In this document: positions 46,516 through 55,412 of the stretch, in pieces
Numbering within the stretch: position 1 is the first letter of the stretch
How the letters are laid out: every line of letters begins with the position of its first letter
Source: Sesamum alatum
Taxonomy: Eukaryota > Streptophyta > Magnoliopsida > Lamiales > Pedaliaceae
NCBI GenBank assembly: GCA_034509735.1
Contig: JACGWO010000005.1
Coordinates: forward strand, 26,158,383-26,222,382
Reading direction: 5' to 3'
Length of the DNA: 64,000 nucleotides
Program-made: the position numbers and the translations under genes
The notes under the pieces: model-generated
Database searches by the model: none
Told to the model about the DNA's origin: nothing
What the model saw: only the letters and a program-made list of their open reading frames with translations

Positions 46516-46850
46516 ATCCTGTTGATTACACATCAAAACATCCAACTATGTCAGTGGGAAGAAAACCATGCGGATCACTAAATATTGTTGATTACACATC
46601 AAAACATCCAATTATAGGAGTCGGAGGAAAATCATCTCAAATACTAATTATATAACTGAATTACATGTCAAAATACCCGACTATAGGAGTCGGAGGATAA
46701 TCATCCCAGATACTAAATGTATAGACGAATTAAGCATCGACATCCGACTATAGGAGTCGGAGGAAACTCACCCCAAGTACTAAAAATTGTCGACTTACAT
46801 ACCAAAACATCATACTACAAAAGTCACCCTAGTTACTAGATGAATTACAC
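46516..46850 (+). repeat. Tandem repeat, five ~68-bp units
   Basis: Units start near 46518, 46588, 46659, 46727 and 46791. Each carries ACATCAAAACATCC-, GACTATAGGAGTCGGAGGA- and ATCC-AGATACTAA-like parts. Such 3' tandem repeats occur in many Tat elements. Confidence 0.85.
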
Positions 46851-47640
46851 AAGTGTAAGCTTCGCTATTTCCCCCAAGATCAAACTCATCACACGCCTAA
46901 AATTCGAAAACCGCCTCTTCTTTGACCTTAGCAAAGAAAGCCACTCCAAATGTGGAAGCCAAAAACTTCCTCCCCATGGACGACTCTCGCTCAAATTGGT
47001 GCTGCCAAGTAGCGGAGCTCTCCAAAGCCTCATCCCTCTCCCCCTTCAGTTGCAGAAATCAGCCTGCGGTTGCTTCAAGGCAACCTCCAACTTCCCCAAC
47101 CTTGCTGCTCGTCGATTCCTTGCCTCCGTAATCACAACATGGGCCTGCAAAAATAAGAATAAAAAAAGAAGAGCTAAATAAATTAAGCTTCATAAATTAC
47201 ACAAGTAAAAAAAGGGAACGAAACACATACCCGAGCCATATTCTCTCAGCCAACAGCTCGTCTATCTGCTCGTCGATGAGATCGTCAACTTGTCTCAAGT
47301 CATCCTCGCTCACGACGCTAATACGACGACACCTCAACTACCCATCCCACGCAGGCAACGTGCGCACGACCGCAAGCTCCAGAAGGAGCATCTTGGGACC
47401 TCTTCTATGAAGGGGACGAACTGCGCCGCCCCGTATGAACGACGGGATGAGGGCTAGAGCCATCGCCCCCTCCGAGCTCCCTAAGCTATCGCGGTCACTC
47501 CATCTTCCGTTTGCTCGCGCCTCCTTTGCTCCTTCAAGGCCGCCCTCGTCACACGTACAACCTCGATGTCGAGTTTTTTGCTTGAAAGCACGAGGTGAAC
47601 CATTAGAACGAAACAACAAATATGAACACATTCAATGAGA
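46851..47640. other. 3' non-coding region of the Tat element
   Basis: Moderately GC-rich with several short overlapping frames on both strands, none conserved. Possibly the downstream part of the antisense ORF lies here, but no motif can be followed. Confidence 0.4.
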
Positions 47641-47649
47641 ATATACAAG

Positions 47650-48600
47650 CTATGTCTAAACACTCCAAGTAACGCAAGACAATATCAAGTTAGTACTAGA
47701 GGAAAAATAAGGCCCAATGTGGATCAAGTGGCCAAACAACCCCACCGACATGAAACTCTTGCGGAGCTTCCCTAACATGAACGGTAAGGAATCTGGATAG
47801 GCAGACAACTTCACTCTATCGCTAACCCCGATTCATCATCCCTAACATAGAAGAACTTATGTTTCTAGGGACCTTTGAAAGAACAGAACCCCTCTAGGAA
47901 CTTGCACCCCAAGCGGGGACAGATATAAAAATACCGCCCATTGTCGGTAGAGGAGGAAAACTCAGCTACTCAACAGACATGAAACAAGGCATGAAAACCA
48001 TCCAAATTCCAAAGTAAAAGGAAGCCCTAGCTCTCTAAAACAGCATCGCCACGCCTCAAATACCATGAAAGAGTTAGGTGTGAGCTAGATAATGTAAACC
48101 CCAAAGCTCCTAATAAGCGCTACTAGGAGAGGATGAGGAAGAATGAGAACCGGCTGTCAAAGTAAGCAACATAAACGGTAAAGTACCCGTGAGGGGGATT
48201 CCTAATCCTCTGCCAGGAGAGGGAAGAATAAACTTATGTGCGGAGGGCAATCTACTCTCCCTCCGTGTAAAGACCAACCGCTCGTGATTGAGAATACTAT
48301 CACACATCCCCACATCCACCACGCGGGGTTTGCGGGCACCTCGTGTCGGCAGACGTCTCCAGTCATCAACCCCCAGCGCCATACCCACACTTTGCCGCCC
48401 CACCATGTCAAGAACCTCGGACTCCTCGTCCTCCCCCTCGCTTTCGACCTCTTCACTCTTGTCCTCGCTTGGAGCCCCCCACTCCCACTGCCAAACTTGT
48501 TGTTTTCACTCTCAACTTGGCTACTATCGTTACCCCCACATTCACTAGTCTCCTCCCCTCCACTACGATACATGGCTACCACCCACTCATCGAGGTCCGA
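47650..48600 (-). pseudogene. Antisense ORF of the Tat element (gypsy-type transposon domain)
   Basis: On the minus strand from about 48580 the reading gives TSGWSLHGGRVDCPPHISLF, FPLLAED, and then, in one frame broken by stops, LPHPLLVALIRSFGVYI, LTPNSFMVFEAWRCCFRELG, and VPRGVLFFQRSLET. Near 47830 FYVRDDESGLAIE follows. This layout matches the putative gypsy-type transposon domain (PF04195-like) found as an antisense ORF downstream of pol in Tat elements. At least four stops interrupt it. Function in the family is not established. Confidence 0.6.
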
Positions 48601-48834
48601 CCTACCAGAGTCATGTGAATCAAAATCAATCTAGTCTTCCAAACCATCTAATGAGTCGACAAAAGGACATTTAGGAAGGTTCATTATTGTGGCAATGTGA
48701 TCAGGTGCATAACCCACTAAATATGGAGGGACATCATCTGAGAAGAAGCATAATTGTCTGATCGATAGAAACCCGTCTCCTCATAAACAATACGCGATGA
48801 AACATCACCGGTGGACAATCCAGGCACGACCGAG

Positions 48835-49015
48835 GCTGACGTGCCGCCTTGAGTTTGGAGGGGGGCCCCTGCCCCCAGCCCAAAGCCCTCGAGGTGGGGG
48901 GCCTCGCCCCCAGCTCGAGGCACGACCTCGGGCTAGAGGGGGCACACCCCTCTCCAACTCGAGGTGGTACCCCCGCACGCTGCCCTACGCGCCGCCCCGC
49001 ACCGGCCGATCGAGG
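48835..49015. repeat. GC-rich low-complexity block
   Basis: Irregular repeats of GGGGGGCCCCTGCCCCCAGC-, CTCGAGGTGGGGGG- and CCTCG-like strings make this the most GC-rich stretch of the window. Frames through it are Pro/Gly/Arg-rich on both strands and not credible as genes. Confidence 0.75.
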
Positions 49016-49342
49016 TGAGCCACCGCCCAACCCCAACCCCCACCAAAATTCTCATCACTAGACATGGCAATATCTTGGAGTATAAACAAGATGAAAGTGA
49101 ATGAAATTGCAAGTGAGAAGAACTATAAAGAAAAAGTGTGTTTACCTTTGGAAGCCATGAGTATTGAGTAGAAGTGCTCTTGAATGGGTGAGGGAGGAGG
49201 AGTGAATGTGATAAGAGAGGCAGACGGAGAACAATTAATGATTCCCCAACCACCCTCTCCCATGTATTCAATGCCTCGGAGTTCTTCTTGCAGAGACGTC
49301 TTACTCTCGTCCGAATTCTACTACTGCCCAAGTATTTTGTCT
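49016..49342 (+). other. 3' untranslated end of the Tat element
   Basis: No conserved frame on either strand. It leads to the polypurine tract. Confidence 0.5.
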
Positions 49343-49358
49343 TAGAGTGGGGGCTATG
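49343..49358 (+). other. Polypurine tract of the Tat element
   Basis: AGAGTGGGGGCTATG precedes the 3' LTR start at 49359. Confidence 0.75.
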
Positions 49359-49621
49359 TGATGGATATATTCGTAGTATCAAATTATTATTAGGCGTACG
49401 GGAGTAATTTTTATACACACACCAAAAAATATACACCGTACCATACCCTAAAACTCCCAATTCCACTTTCAATACTAAAAATATTATTTTTTTTATACAA
49501 GTTATTATTCATGATTTGACTACACATATTACTCAAAAATTCTCTCACTAGATTTGGGGTGTGATTGTGTCGTGGGTAATTTTTCCCGATTATTTCTTCA
49601 ATCCAAACCACAACCACTTCA
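49359..49621 (+). repeat. 3' LTR of the Tat element, uninterrupted
   Basis: 263 bp from TGATGGATATATTCGTAG to ACAACCACTTCA. It retains the unoccupied forms of all three insertion sites that are filled in the 5' LTR. Confidence 0.88.
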
Positions 49622-49844
49622 TCGTAATAAATAACTATTACTAACAACGGTTTAACAAAAATTTATGCAGAAACTTAACTTATCTACCATGAAAACTATT
49701 TTTGCTATGACTTTTAGCCATAAAAAATGTAGTAGTCACACTCACAAAAATCACAATCAACATCGTTGCGTTGCCGTGGTCATTGATATTTTACTATTAC
49801 TATTTATTTTTAACCATAATTAATATGTTATATTTTTCCTAGTG
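49622..49844. mobile_element. CACTA-type MITE, partial (copy 2)
   Basis: The right end, read inward, is CACTAGGAAAAATATAACAT. The interior (ACCATGAAAACT, ATGACTTTTAGCCATAAAAA, CACAAAAATCAC) matches the copies at 32627 and 51762. About 60 left-end bases are missing; the Tat element borders it, but the missing part is not found left of 37610. Confidence 0.65.
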
Positions 49845-49958
49845 TCAGCATGCTGCTGGATTGTCGCCCTTGCTCTTCTACTTCAGAGCACGCTCCGTTT
49901 TTCCTGAAAATGCAGCGTAACGTGCAGGAGTCCTGTGATGGATACTATTACATACATG

Positions 49959-50000
<42 letters not shown>

Positions 50001-50167
50001 TCGTGATTAATTTCAAGAAAGGTTTGTGTGTTACATTTGAGAGATGTGATGACAAGAAAAGATGGGTGGTACGTAGATGTTTTATGAGTCAAGAACTGGG
50101 GCCGTTAGATTTAGTTAAAGTGGTGGAATGCAGAAAAAAGATTTAAAATAAAATAGAAGACGTAGTG

Positions 50168-50198
<31 letters not shown>

Positions 50199-50228
50199 TA
50201 AATAGAATAAGAGATATAATAAAATTTA
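49845..50228. other. Spacer with (TA)n runs, nothing recognised
   Basis: (TA)n runs at 49962-49993 and 50167-50199. The open frame 49850-50146 crosses the first run and encodes an alternating Ile-Tyr stretch; its flanking residues show no family I recognise. Confidence 0.5.
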
Positions 50229-50385
50229 GGGTAAATTACAGTAACACCCCTGAGGTTAGACTCAATTACATAAACATTCTCTATTTTGTGAAATTATAGC
50301 TACACTCCCTGAAGTTGCATTATAACTACAACCCCCTATTCAAAGGCAAAACTTACACTAATACCTCTGAAAAATATTAAAACTT
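50229..50385. mobile_element. MULE-type MITE, GGGTAAATTACA family (partial copy 3)
   Basis: GGGTAAATTACAGTAACACC and the following ~150 bases align with 37664-37840 (shared CACCCCTGAGGTTAGAC-, CCCTATTCAAAGGCAAAA-type strings). The right half and inverted end are missing. Confidence 0.75.
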
Positions 50386-50730
50386 TTTATTATCTTACAA
50401 TCTCACATATAAAAACTATCCGATAACTTTTTCTAATTCGTTAATTATCAATAAATATTTTACTCAAATTAAATTAAAAATTAAAAATTTTCCCAAAATA
50501 TGTTATTTCTATTTCAATCAACAATAAGCTTAAAAAAATGAGAGTAATTTAATTTTTTTAGTACATTAATTGCATTCAATTAACTTTTTTTTAAAAAACT
50601 TGATTAAGTAGTTAATTCAATATGAGTGGGGGAAGTTGAAGGCATTTTTGATATTATAATAATTTGGTGTAGTGGTATAAAAACCGCCACTTTGTATCTA
50701 TAAGGCCCCTTCTCTTTATAATAGTATAGA
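50386..50730 (-). mobile_element. Helitron 5' part
   Basis: The minus strand begins TCTATACTATTATAAAGAGA at 50730, then GGGGCCTTATAGATACAAAG and TGGCGGTTTTTATACC. The same succession is present at 34853. No 3' CTAG terminus is found, so the element is probably truncated where the partial MITE begins. Confidence 0.5.
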
Positions 50731-50769
50731 TATATGTAAAAAGGCAATTTTATTATTTATGTATTAACT

Positions 50770-50963
50770 TTTTAAAGAGTTTTTTCACACTCGTACGACC
50801 GAAAGCTCTTCAGTCCAAGAACATAGATTGAAGATGCTAGGCCTCATCGAAACGCTTGAAACATTAGACGTTATACTGGATAACGATCTAAGCATGGATT
50901 TGATCTTTGCCTAGCTCATTTGATAATTTTGTCGTGAACATCAAAATTATTGCAAGTACAAAG
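50770..50963 (+). pseudogene. copia gag fragment
   Basis: LIETLETLDVILDNDLSMDL is read from about 50838, then in a neighbouring frame LPSSFDNFVVNI. This is the segment of copia Gag usually written LxxLG..L..DL...LQSLPPSFDQF. It is a short orphan fragment, and its sequence differs from the copia element at 23788. Confidence 0.65.
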
Positions 50964-50964
50964 C

Positions 50965-51084
50965 AATCTTTATATAAATGTAAGTATATGATCCTAAATA
51001 AACCAGAGGTCAAGGTTAAACAATTGTTATCACTTGAATATTCAAAGAGAATTCTTAATTACCACTAACTCAAATATTATAAGC
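50965..51084. repeat. ~120-bp direct repeat, left copy
   Basis: From AATCTTTATATAAATGTAAG to CTCAAATATTATAAGC. It is repeated at 52995-53133 plus 53420-53425, on the other side of the inverted-repeat element 51085-52994. Confidence 0.85.
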
Positions 51085-51330
51085 GGGTAAATTACATATT
51101 ACTCCCCTGTATTATTTATATGTTCAAATAAGCCTTTTTGAAAAAAAAAATAAAAAATAAAAAAACACATACCACATAACTTTTTGTATTTTTTAAAAAT
51201 GAGTAAATTACCCGCTCCCCTCTAGAAGTGTACCTCACGCGCGAAAAATACGGAGGGCCCGGTAAGCATTTTTCGCCACTGCAAGGACCAAACTGCCCTT
51301 GTCTTCCCCATGTAACCACTAGAAAAAAAA

Positions 51331-51751
51331 GGGTAAATTACATCTACCTTCTCTTAGGTTTGGCATAATTACAAATACCCCCTCGTTATTTGAAAAATTA
51401 CAAATACCCCCTTGAGGTTTATAATTTTTAACCAAGGGCCTAAAATTGACCATTTTGGCCTTGAATTTTTTTTATTTAAATTATAGAAAAATCGGCCAAG
51501 ACAAATTGCATTATTGCTGCTCTGTGTAAAAAGAAACCTCTCCATCACATTGTAGTCCAAAAAAATTTTAAAAATTAAATAAAAATAATTCAGTGCATAA
51601 GGGCATTTTGGTCAATTCACCCATAAATATTGATGAAAATGGGCTATTTGTCAGACGGTTACAAACCTCAGGAGGGTATTTGTAATTTTTCAAACAACGA
51701 GGGGTATTTGTAATTATGCTAAACCTCAGGGGAGGTAGATGTAATTTACCC
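51331..51751. mobile_element. MULE-type MITE, GGGTAAATTACA family (copy 4)
   Basis: 421 bp, inverted ends of about 95 bases, flanked by GAAAAAAAA and AAAAAAAAA (9 bp, one mismatch). The interior is the reverse complement of the copy at 20451-20886. Confidence 0.88.
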
Positions 51752-51761
51752 AAAAAAAAAT

Positions 51762-52045
51762 CACTATTAGCTACATTTTTAATGCTATTGCCAAAAATCA
51801 TGGTAAATAATCATTTTTAACTACGGTTAAATAAAAATCAATGTAAAAACTAGTTTTTCCACCATGAAAAACTTATTTGTCACGGCTAAGAGCCGTGGTA
51901 AAAATATTTACCATGGCTTTTAACCACCCTCACAAAAATCACGGTCGACAACCATTGCTTGACCATGGTCAATAACTATTCGGTATGGCTATTTAGTATT
52001 AATCATGGCAATTAGCCATGATTAAATGTCATATTTATTGTAGTG
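51762..52045. mobile_element. CACTA-type MITE (copy 3)
   Basis: Ends CACTATTAGCTACATTTTTA and, inward from the right, CACTACAATAAATATGACAT. Flanking trinucleotides AAT and AAC differ at one base. The interior palindrome contains CACGGCTAAGAGCCGTGG. It abuts the previous MITE within a base. Confidence 0.85.
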
Positions 52046-52155
52046 AACCCAAAACTCCGATTATAATATGTTTATATATTTAGATATAAATTTATATATC
52101 TTTTAAGTTATACATATTTTTAAAATACGATATAAAAGAATGGTAGGAGAGGGGG

Positions 52156-52490
52156 GTGCGGGTTAGGATTTTCCGAATGAAAAAATGGAGAAACTCGTCG
52201 ACAGTTGGGAGATTGGCGGTTGGTGAAGGGTCAAAATGCTCGCTTATGGACAGGCTTTCTGACGGTGGTAGGCTGGCGTCGAGAGGTGGTCGGACGATGG
52301 AGAATAAAGTGGTAAAAGACGGCAGTGCGGGGTTAGAATTTTCTAAACGAAAAAATAGAGATAACTCGTCGACGGCTTGGAGAATGGCGGTGGGTGGGGT
52401 GTCACATGCTCATCTTTGGACGGGCTTTCGAACGGTGGTAGACTGGCATTAAGAGGTGGTCGGACGACGACAATATGGGAGGAGAGAGAA
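52156..52490. repeat. 169-bp tandem duplication, GC-richer than surroundings
   Basis: Units start at 52156 and 52325. Both contain AACTCGTCGACxGxTxGGAG, GACGGTGGTAGxCTGGC-like and GAGGTGGTCGGACGA strings. No conserved protein is recognised in either strand. It may be captured host sequence. Confidence 0.75.
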
Positions 52491-52994
52491 ACTAGATCTA
52501 AAAGTTGAGAGATGGGTGGAGGGGGTTGGGGTTGGGGGAAGGGCTCCGCAGGCGGCGGCGACAGGAGGAGGGTTCGTCGGCGGAAGGTGACTCTATAGAT
52601 ACAAAAATATATATATATTAGAACAATATATTATTATCTATATATTAAAATAATTATTATTATTTTCTATACATTTAAATTTAATATCATATAGTAATAT
52701 ATAAAAATATATGTTTAAATCTAGATGGTCGATATATTAAATCCTAGCCGTTTATTTATAAATACGTATTTGTACAAAAAAAATAATTAAATTTGAGCCA
52801 CATATTTAGATCATATTAAATATAGACCGTTGATTTAAAATGTGTATTTTTGTCATTGCAACTTAAGACTCACGTTCAAATGCACCAGGGGCAATTTACA
52901 CCTTTTGTAAAAAACACAGGAGTTATGTGGTATTTTTTTTACATGGGCTTATTTAAACATTAAGAATAACATGGGGTTAATATATAATATACCC

Positions 52995-53133
52995 AATCTT
53001 TACATATATGTGTGTGTATATATATATATATATGTAAGTAAATATATGATCCTAAATAAACCACAGATCAAGGTTAAACATATATCACTTGAATATTAGA
53101 AAAGAATTCTTAATTACCACTAACTCAAATATT
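52995..53133. repeat. ~120-bp direct repeat, right copy
   Basis: Matches 50965-51084 but contains a (TG)n/(TA)n expansion at 53010-53032. Its last six bases (ATAAGC) lie beyond the foldback MITE at 53134-53410. Confidence 0.85.
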
Positions 53134-53410
53134 GGAAAAATTTCAAGCAACCCCTGTGATATTACAAATGAGTAAATTATTCCCTATAAAAAAATATATA
53201 GCAATTTATCGTCCTGTGCTTTTTAAAATAAAGCAATTTATCCGCTGTGTTTTTTAAAATGAGGCAATTGACCTCCCTAGGCAGGGAGGTAAATTGCTTC
53301 ATTTTAAATAACACGGGGGGGGGGGGGGTAAATTATTTTTTTTTAATTTTTTTATAGAGGGATAATTTGCTCATTTGCAATATCACAGGAGTTAAATTGC
53401 ATTAAATCCC
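53134..53410. mobile_element. Palindromic MULE-type MITE
   Basis: Nearly complete palindrome centred on CCTCCCTAGGCAGGGAGG (53270-53287). TCAAATATT flanks both sides (53125-53133, 53411-53419), a perfect 9-bp duplication; the left direct-repeat copy at 51072-51080 shows the empty site. A G run lies at 53315-53328. Confidence 0.9.
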
Positions 53411-53445
53411 TCAAATATTATAAGCAGAGTTGTGAAAAGGAGAAA

Positions 53446-54314
53446 ATGCAAGGCTAAAATTGCATTTAAAAGTGACAAATTATAACCCATAATTCAATTA
53501 TTTTTAACAATTAGAGGAGTCTGATGACTAACGTTTTCTAACTTGTTGGACGTTGTTGAGGCGTACAAAATTAGGATTTTAAAATTTTAGATTTTACTGA
53601 CCAAGCATCTAAGTTGACCCCCTAGTCACATGAGCGATGACTAAAGTGCATTTTATACCCTATATATTAAGGAGTAACATTTAAGGACTACACTTATAAA
53701 ATGGGCAATTAAACACCCATAATTCATTAATCTTTTGCAATTTCAGGGCTCCTTTTTTTCCTATGTCATCAGCTTATGGTTATTAGTACATTATTTTCGC
53801 TTGGTAATTAACTTGCATATGATGCCAATATGACTTATTTGAAACAATATAAGCTAACAACACTATATGAAAAACAGGAAATAAGTGCCAACATAAATCA
53901 ATACGGTAATATATGATAACAATGTTTGAAATAAAGATGATATATACAAAATAATGTAAAGTTCTTCTGTTCTTAAAATGTAGTCCTTAAAATGCCACCC
54001 CTTAACATACAAAGGCATAAAATGTAATTTAGTCACCGTTTATGTGGTCAATAGAGGAGGAGGAGGAGGAGGTTAGGGTTGGGGTTGGGGTTTGGGGGTC
54101 GAGGGAGCTGATTGGATTAATCGTGAACAAAAATTCCAACTTAAAAACCATAATTTTGTCAATGTCAATAATTTCTGTGAATTATAAAACTCTTGAAAAT
54201 TGGAGTCCTCTAATATATTGAATTATGGGCAATAATTGGTCACCCCTATAGCTAAAGTTGTTAAGCCACCCCTTAATATACGGAGCAGTAAATGTAATTT
54301 AGCCAAAAATATAA
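53446..54314. mobile_element. Nested pair of foldback MITEs
   Basis: Outer ends: 53446-53525 (CCCATAATTCAATTATTTTT, AGAGGAGTCT) pair with 54205-54314 (AGTCCTCTAATATATTGAAT, TATGGGCAATAATT). Inner ends: 53636-53695 (TGACTAAAGTGCATTTTATA, TTAAGGACTACA) pair with 53978-54042 (TGTAGTCCTTAAAATGCCAC, AAATGTAATTTAGTCACC). The inner unit is about 407 bp. No genes. Confidence 0.65.
54054..54097 (+). repeat. (AGG)n followed by degenerate telomere-like G-rich repeat
   Basis: AGGAGGAGGAGGAGGAGG is followed by TTAGGGTTGGGGTTGGGG and TTTGGGGG. It resembles plant telomere repeats only loosely, with irregular unit length. Confidence 0.6.
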
Positions 54315-55412
54315 TATTGATCCTGTAATTATAGAAGGTGGCATTTTTTATCCTCTCTGCTTCCGAATTTGCAATGAGGGCTAAAATTTAAAAAAAGAAA
54401 AGAGAAAAAAAAAAAAGAAAGAAAAGAAATAGTACATTTAGTTGAAATATCCTTGGAAAATGTTAAATTCGTCATAAATTGGTATATACTTAGCGCGTGA
54501 CTCTTTTAATTTTGAGACTTTTATTTTCTGATTTTGCTGTTGTAACATTTTTAGGTTTGCATAATATTTATAATCATTTAAATAATTATAATATAATATA
54601 TAAAGTAATATAATTGTCGATGAGGCCCAATCTATAGTTATTAAATTAATAATACTGCCAAATAATGATTGAGGTTAATATATATATATGAATAAATATA
54701 TATATATATATATATATACACACACTTAATTAACATGATAAGATCGCAGTCGTACTGAAGGGTTGAACTCTTGTGTCTCACTAGAGAAAGACAAGTGAAG
54801 CTAGACTTTGTCACTCAAGAGATCTATATATAGGCACCTTATCAGACCTATGCAAGAAAAGAATAATTCCCTGTCTGCAGCAGCAATTTTTATTTTTTTT
54901 TATGTTCATAATTTATATACAAGTTAGATACAAATCATGTGGAAATTAGTTTGTTGATAATTTAATTAATCATAATGTATATTATATGGTCCTATTTAGT
55001 TCATGTGACAGGGTTAAACGGGATGGAAAATTGAATGTAATTAATCTCATTATCCATTATTAGTTATTTGCTTTGATGAATAGTGATATGTGATATTTCA
55101 TATTATAATGTAATCTGGTGTTTGGTTGAAGGGTTACAAAGTATGGGTAACTATAAATAGACCAGTAAGAATATCATTTTTAAAATTATTTTCATTTTAA
55201 TATTGTAGTTTGTGAATAATTACAAAAGATTAAAAAAAAAAAACTCAATATTTATTAAAATAATTGTTAAAATACAAATTCTTATGGAATATTTTTTTTC
55301 ACATTCATAGAAGCCAAAAGTTCAAAATAGACCTTCAAAAAAAAAAATGAGAGCGAATGTTTAATTTTTTTAAAAAGTTATAAAAGTGGCTAAAATTTTA
55401 CTTTCCAAAATT
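54315..55412. other. AT-rich stretch, nothing firmly recognised
   Basis: A (TA)n run lies at 54679-54717. A mixed-composition block at 54735-54880 includes a possible hairpin (GACAAGTGAAGCTAGACTTT with TCACTAGAGAAAGAC) but no known RNA. TTCATGTGACAGGGTTAAAC at 55005 may be the end of a small MITE. Confidence 0.45.

Larger units (their letters stand above)
37610..49621 (+). mobile_element. Tat-lineage Ty3/gypsy LTR retrotransposon
   Basis: Both LTRs start TGATG-ATATATTCGTAGTATC and end ACAACCAC-TCA. The flanks TCGTG (37605-37609) and TCGTA (49622-49626) may be a target duplication with one change. A primer site TTGGTGTCGTCTGTGGGAAT follows the 5' LTR. The interior holds gag, protease, RT, RNase H, a second RNase H, integrase, an extended 3' region with tandem repeats, and an antisense ORF. 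The second RNase H and the antisense ORF are features of the Tat lineage. Stops and shifts make it defective. Three foreign insertions enlarge the 5' LTR tenfold. Confidence 0.88.
51085..52994. mobile_element. 1.9-kb inverted-repeat element carrying nested MITEs and GC-rich cargo
   Basis: The left end GGGTAAATTACATATTACTC and the right end (inward GGGTATATTATATATTAACC) are inverted copies over about 150 bases. They share TTTAAATAAGCC-type and ACCACATAACT-type strings. Inside are a MULE-type MITE (51331-51751), a CACTA-type MITE (51762-52045) and a GC-richer tandem duplication (52156-52490). No transposase is coded. The GGG-TAAATTA start resembles the MULE-type MITE family above. Unlike those, it is bordered by a ~120-bp direct repeat rather than a 9-bp one. 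Confidence 0.7.

Noticed and set aside
46516..46850. A CRISPR-like array
   Set aside because: The ~68-bp units are repeated in full without unique spacers, and the setting is a plant retrotransposon.
48236..48634. Plus-strand 132-codon frame
   Set aside because: It is the shadow of the conserved antisense ORF; its residues are Pro/Ser/Leu-rich without any motif.
49850..50146. A possible small gene
   Set aside because: The frame runs through a (TA)n tract giving alternating Tyr-Ile, and the ends match no family I recognise.
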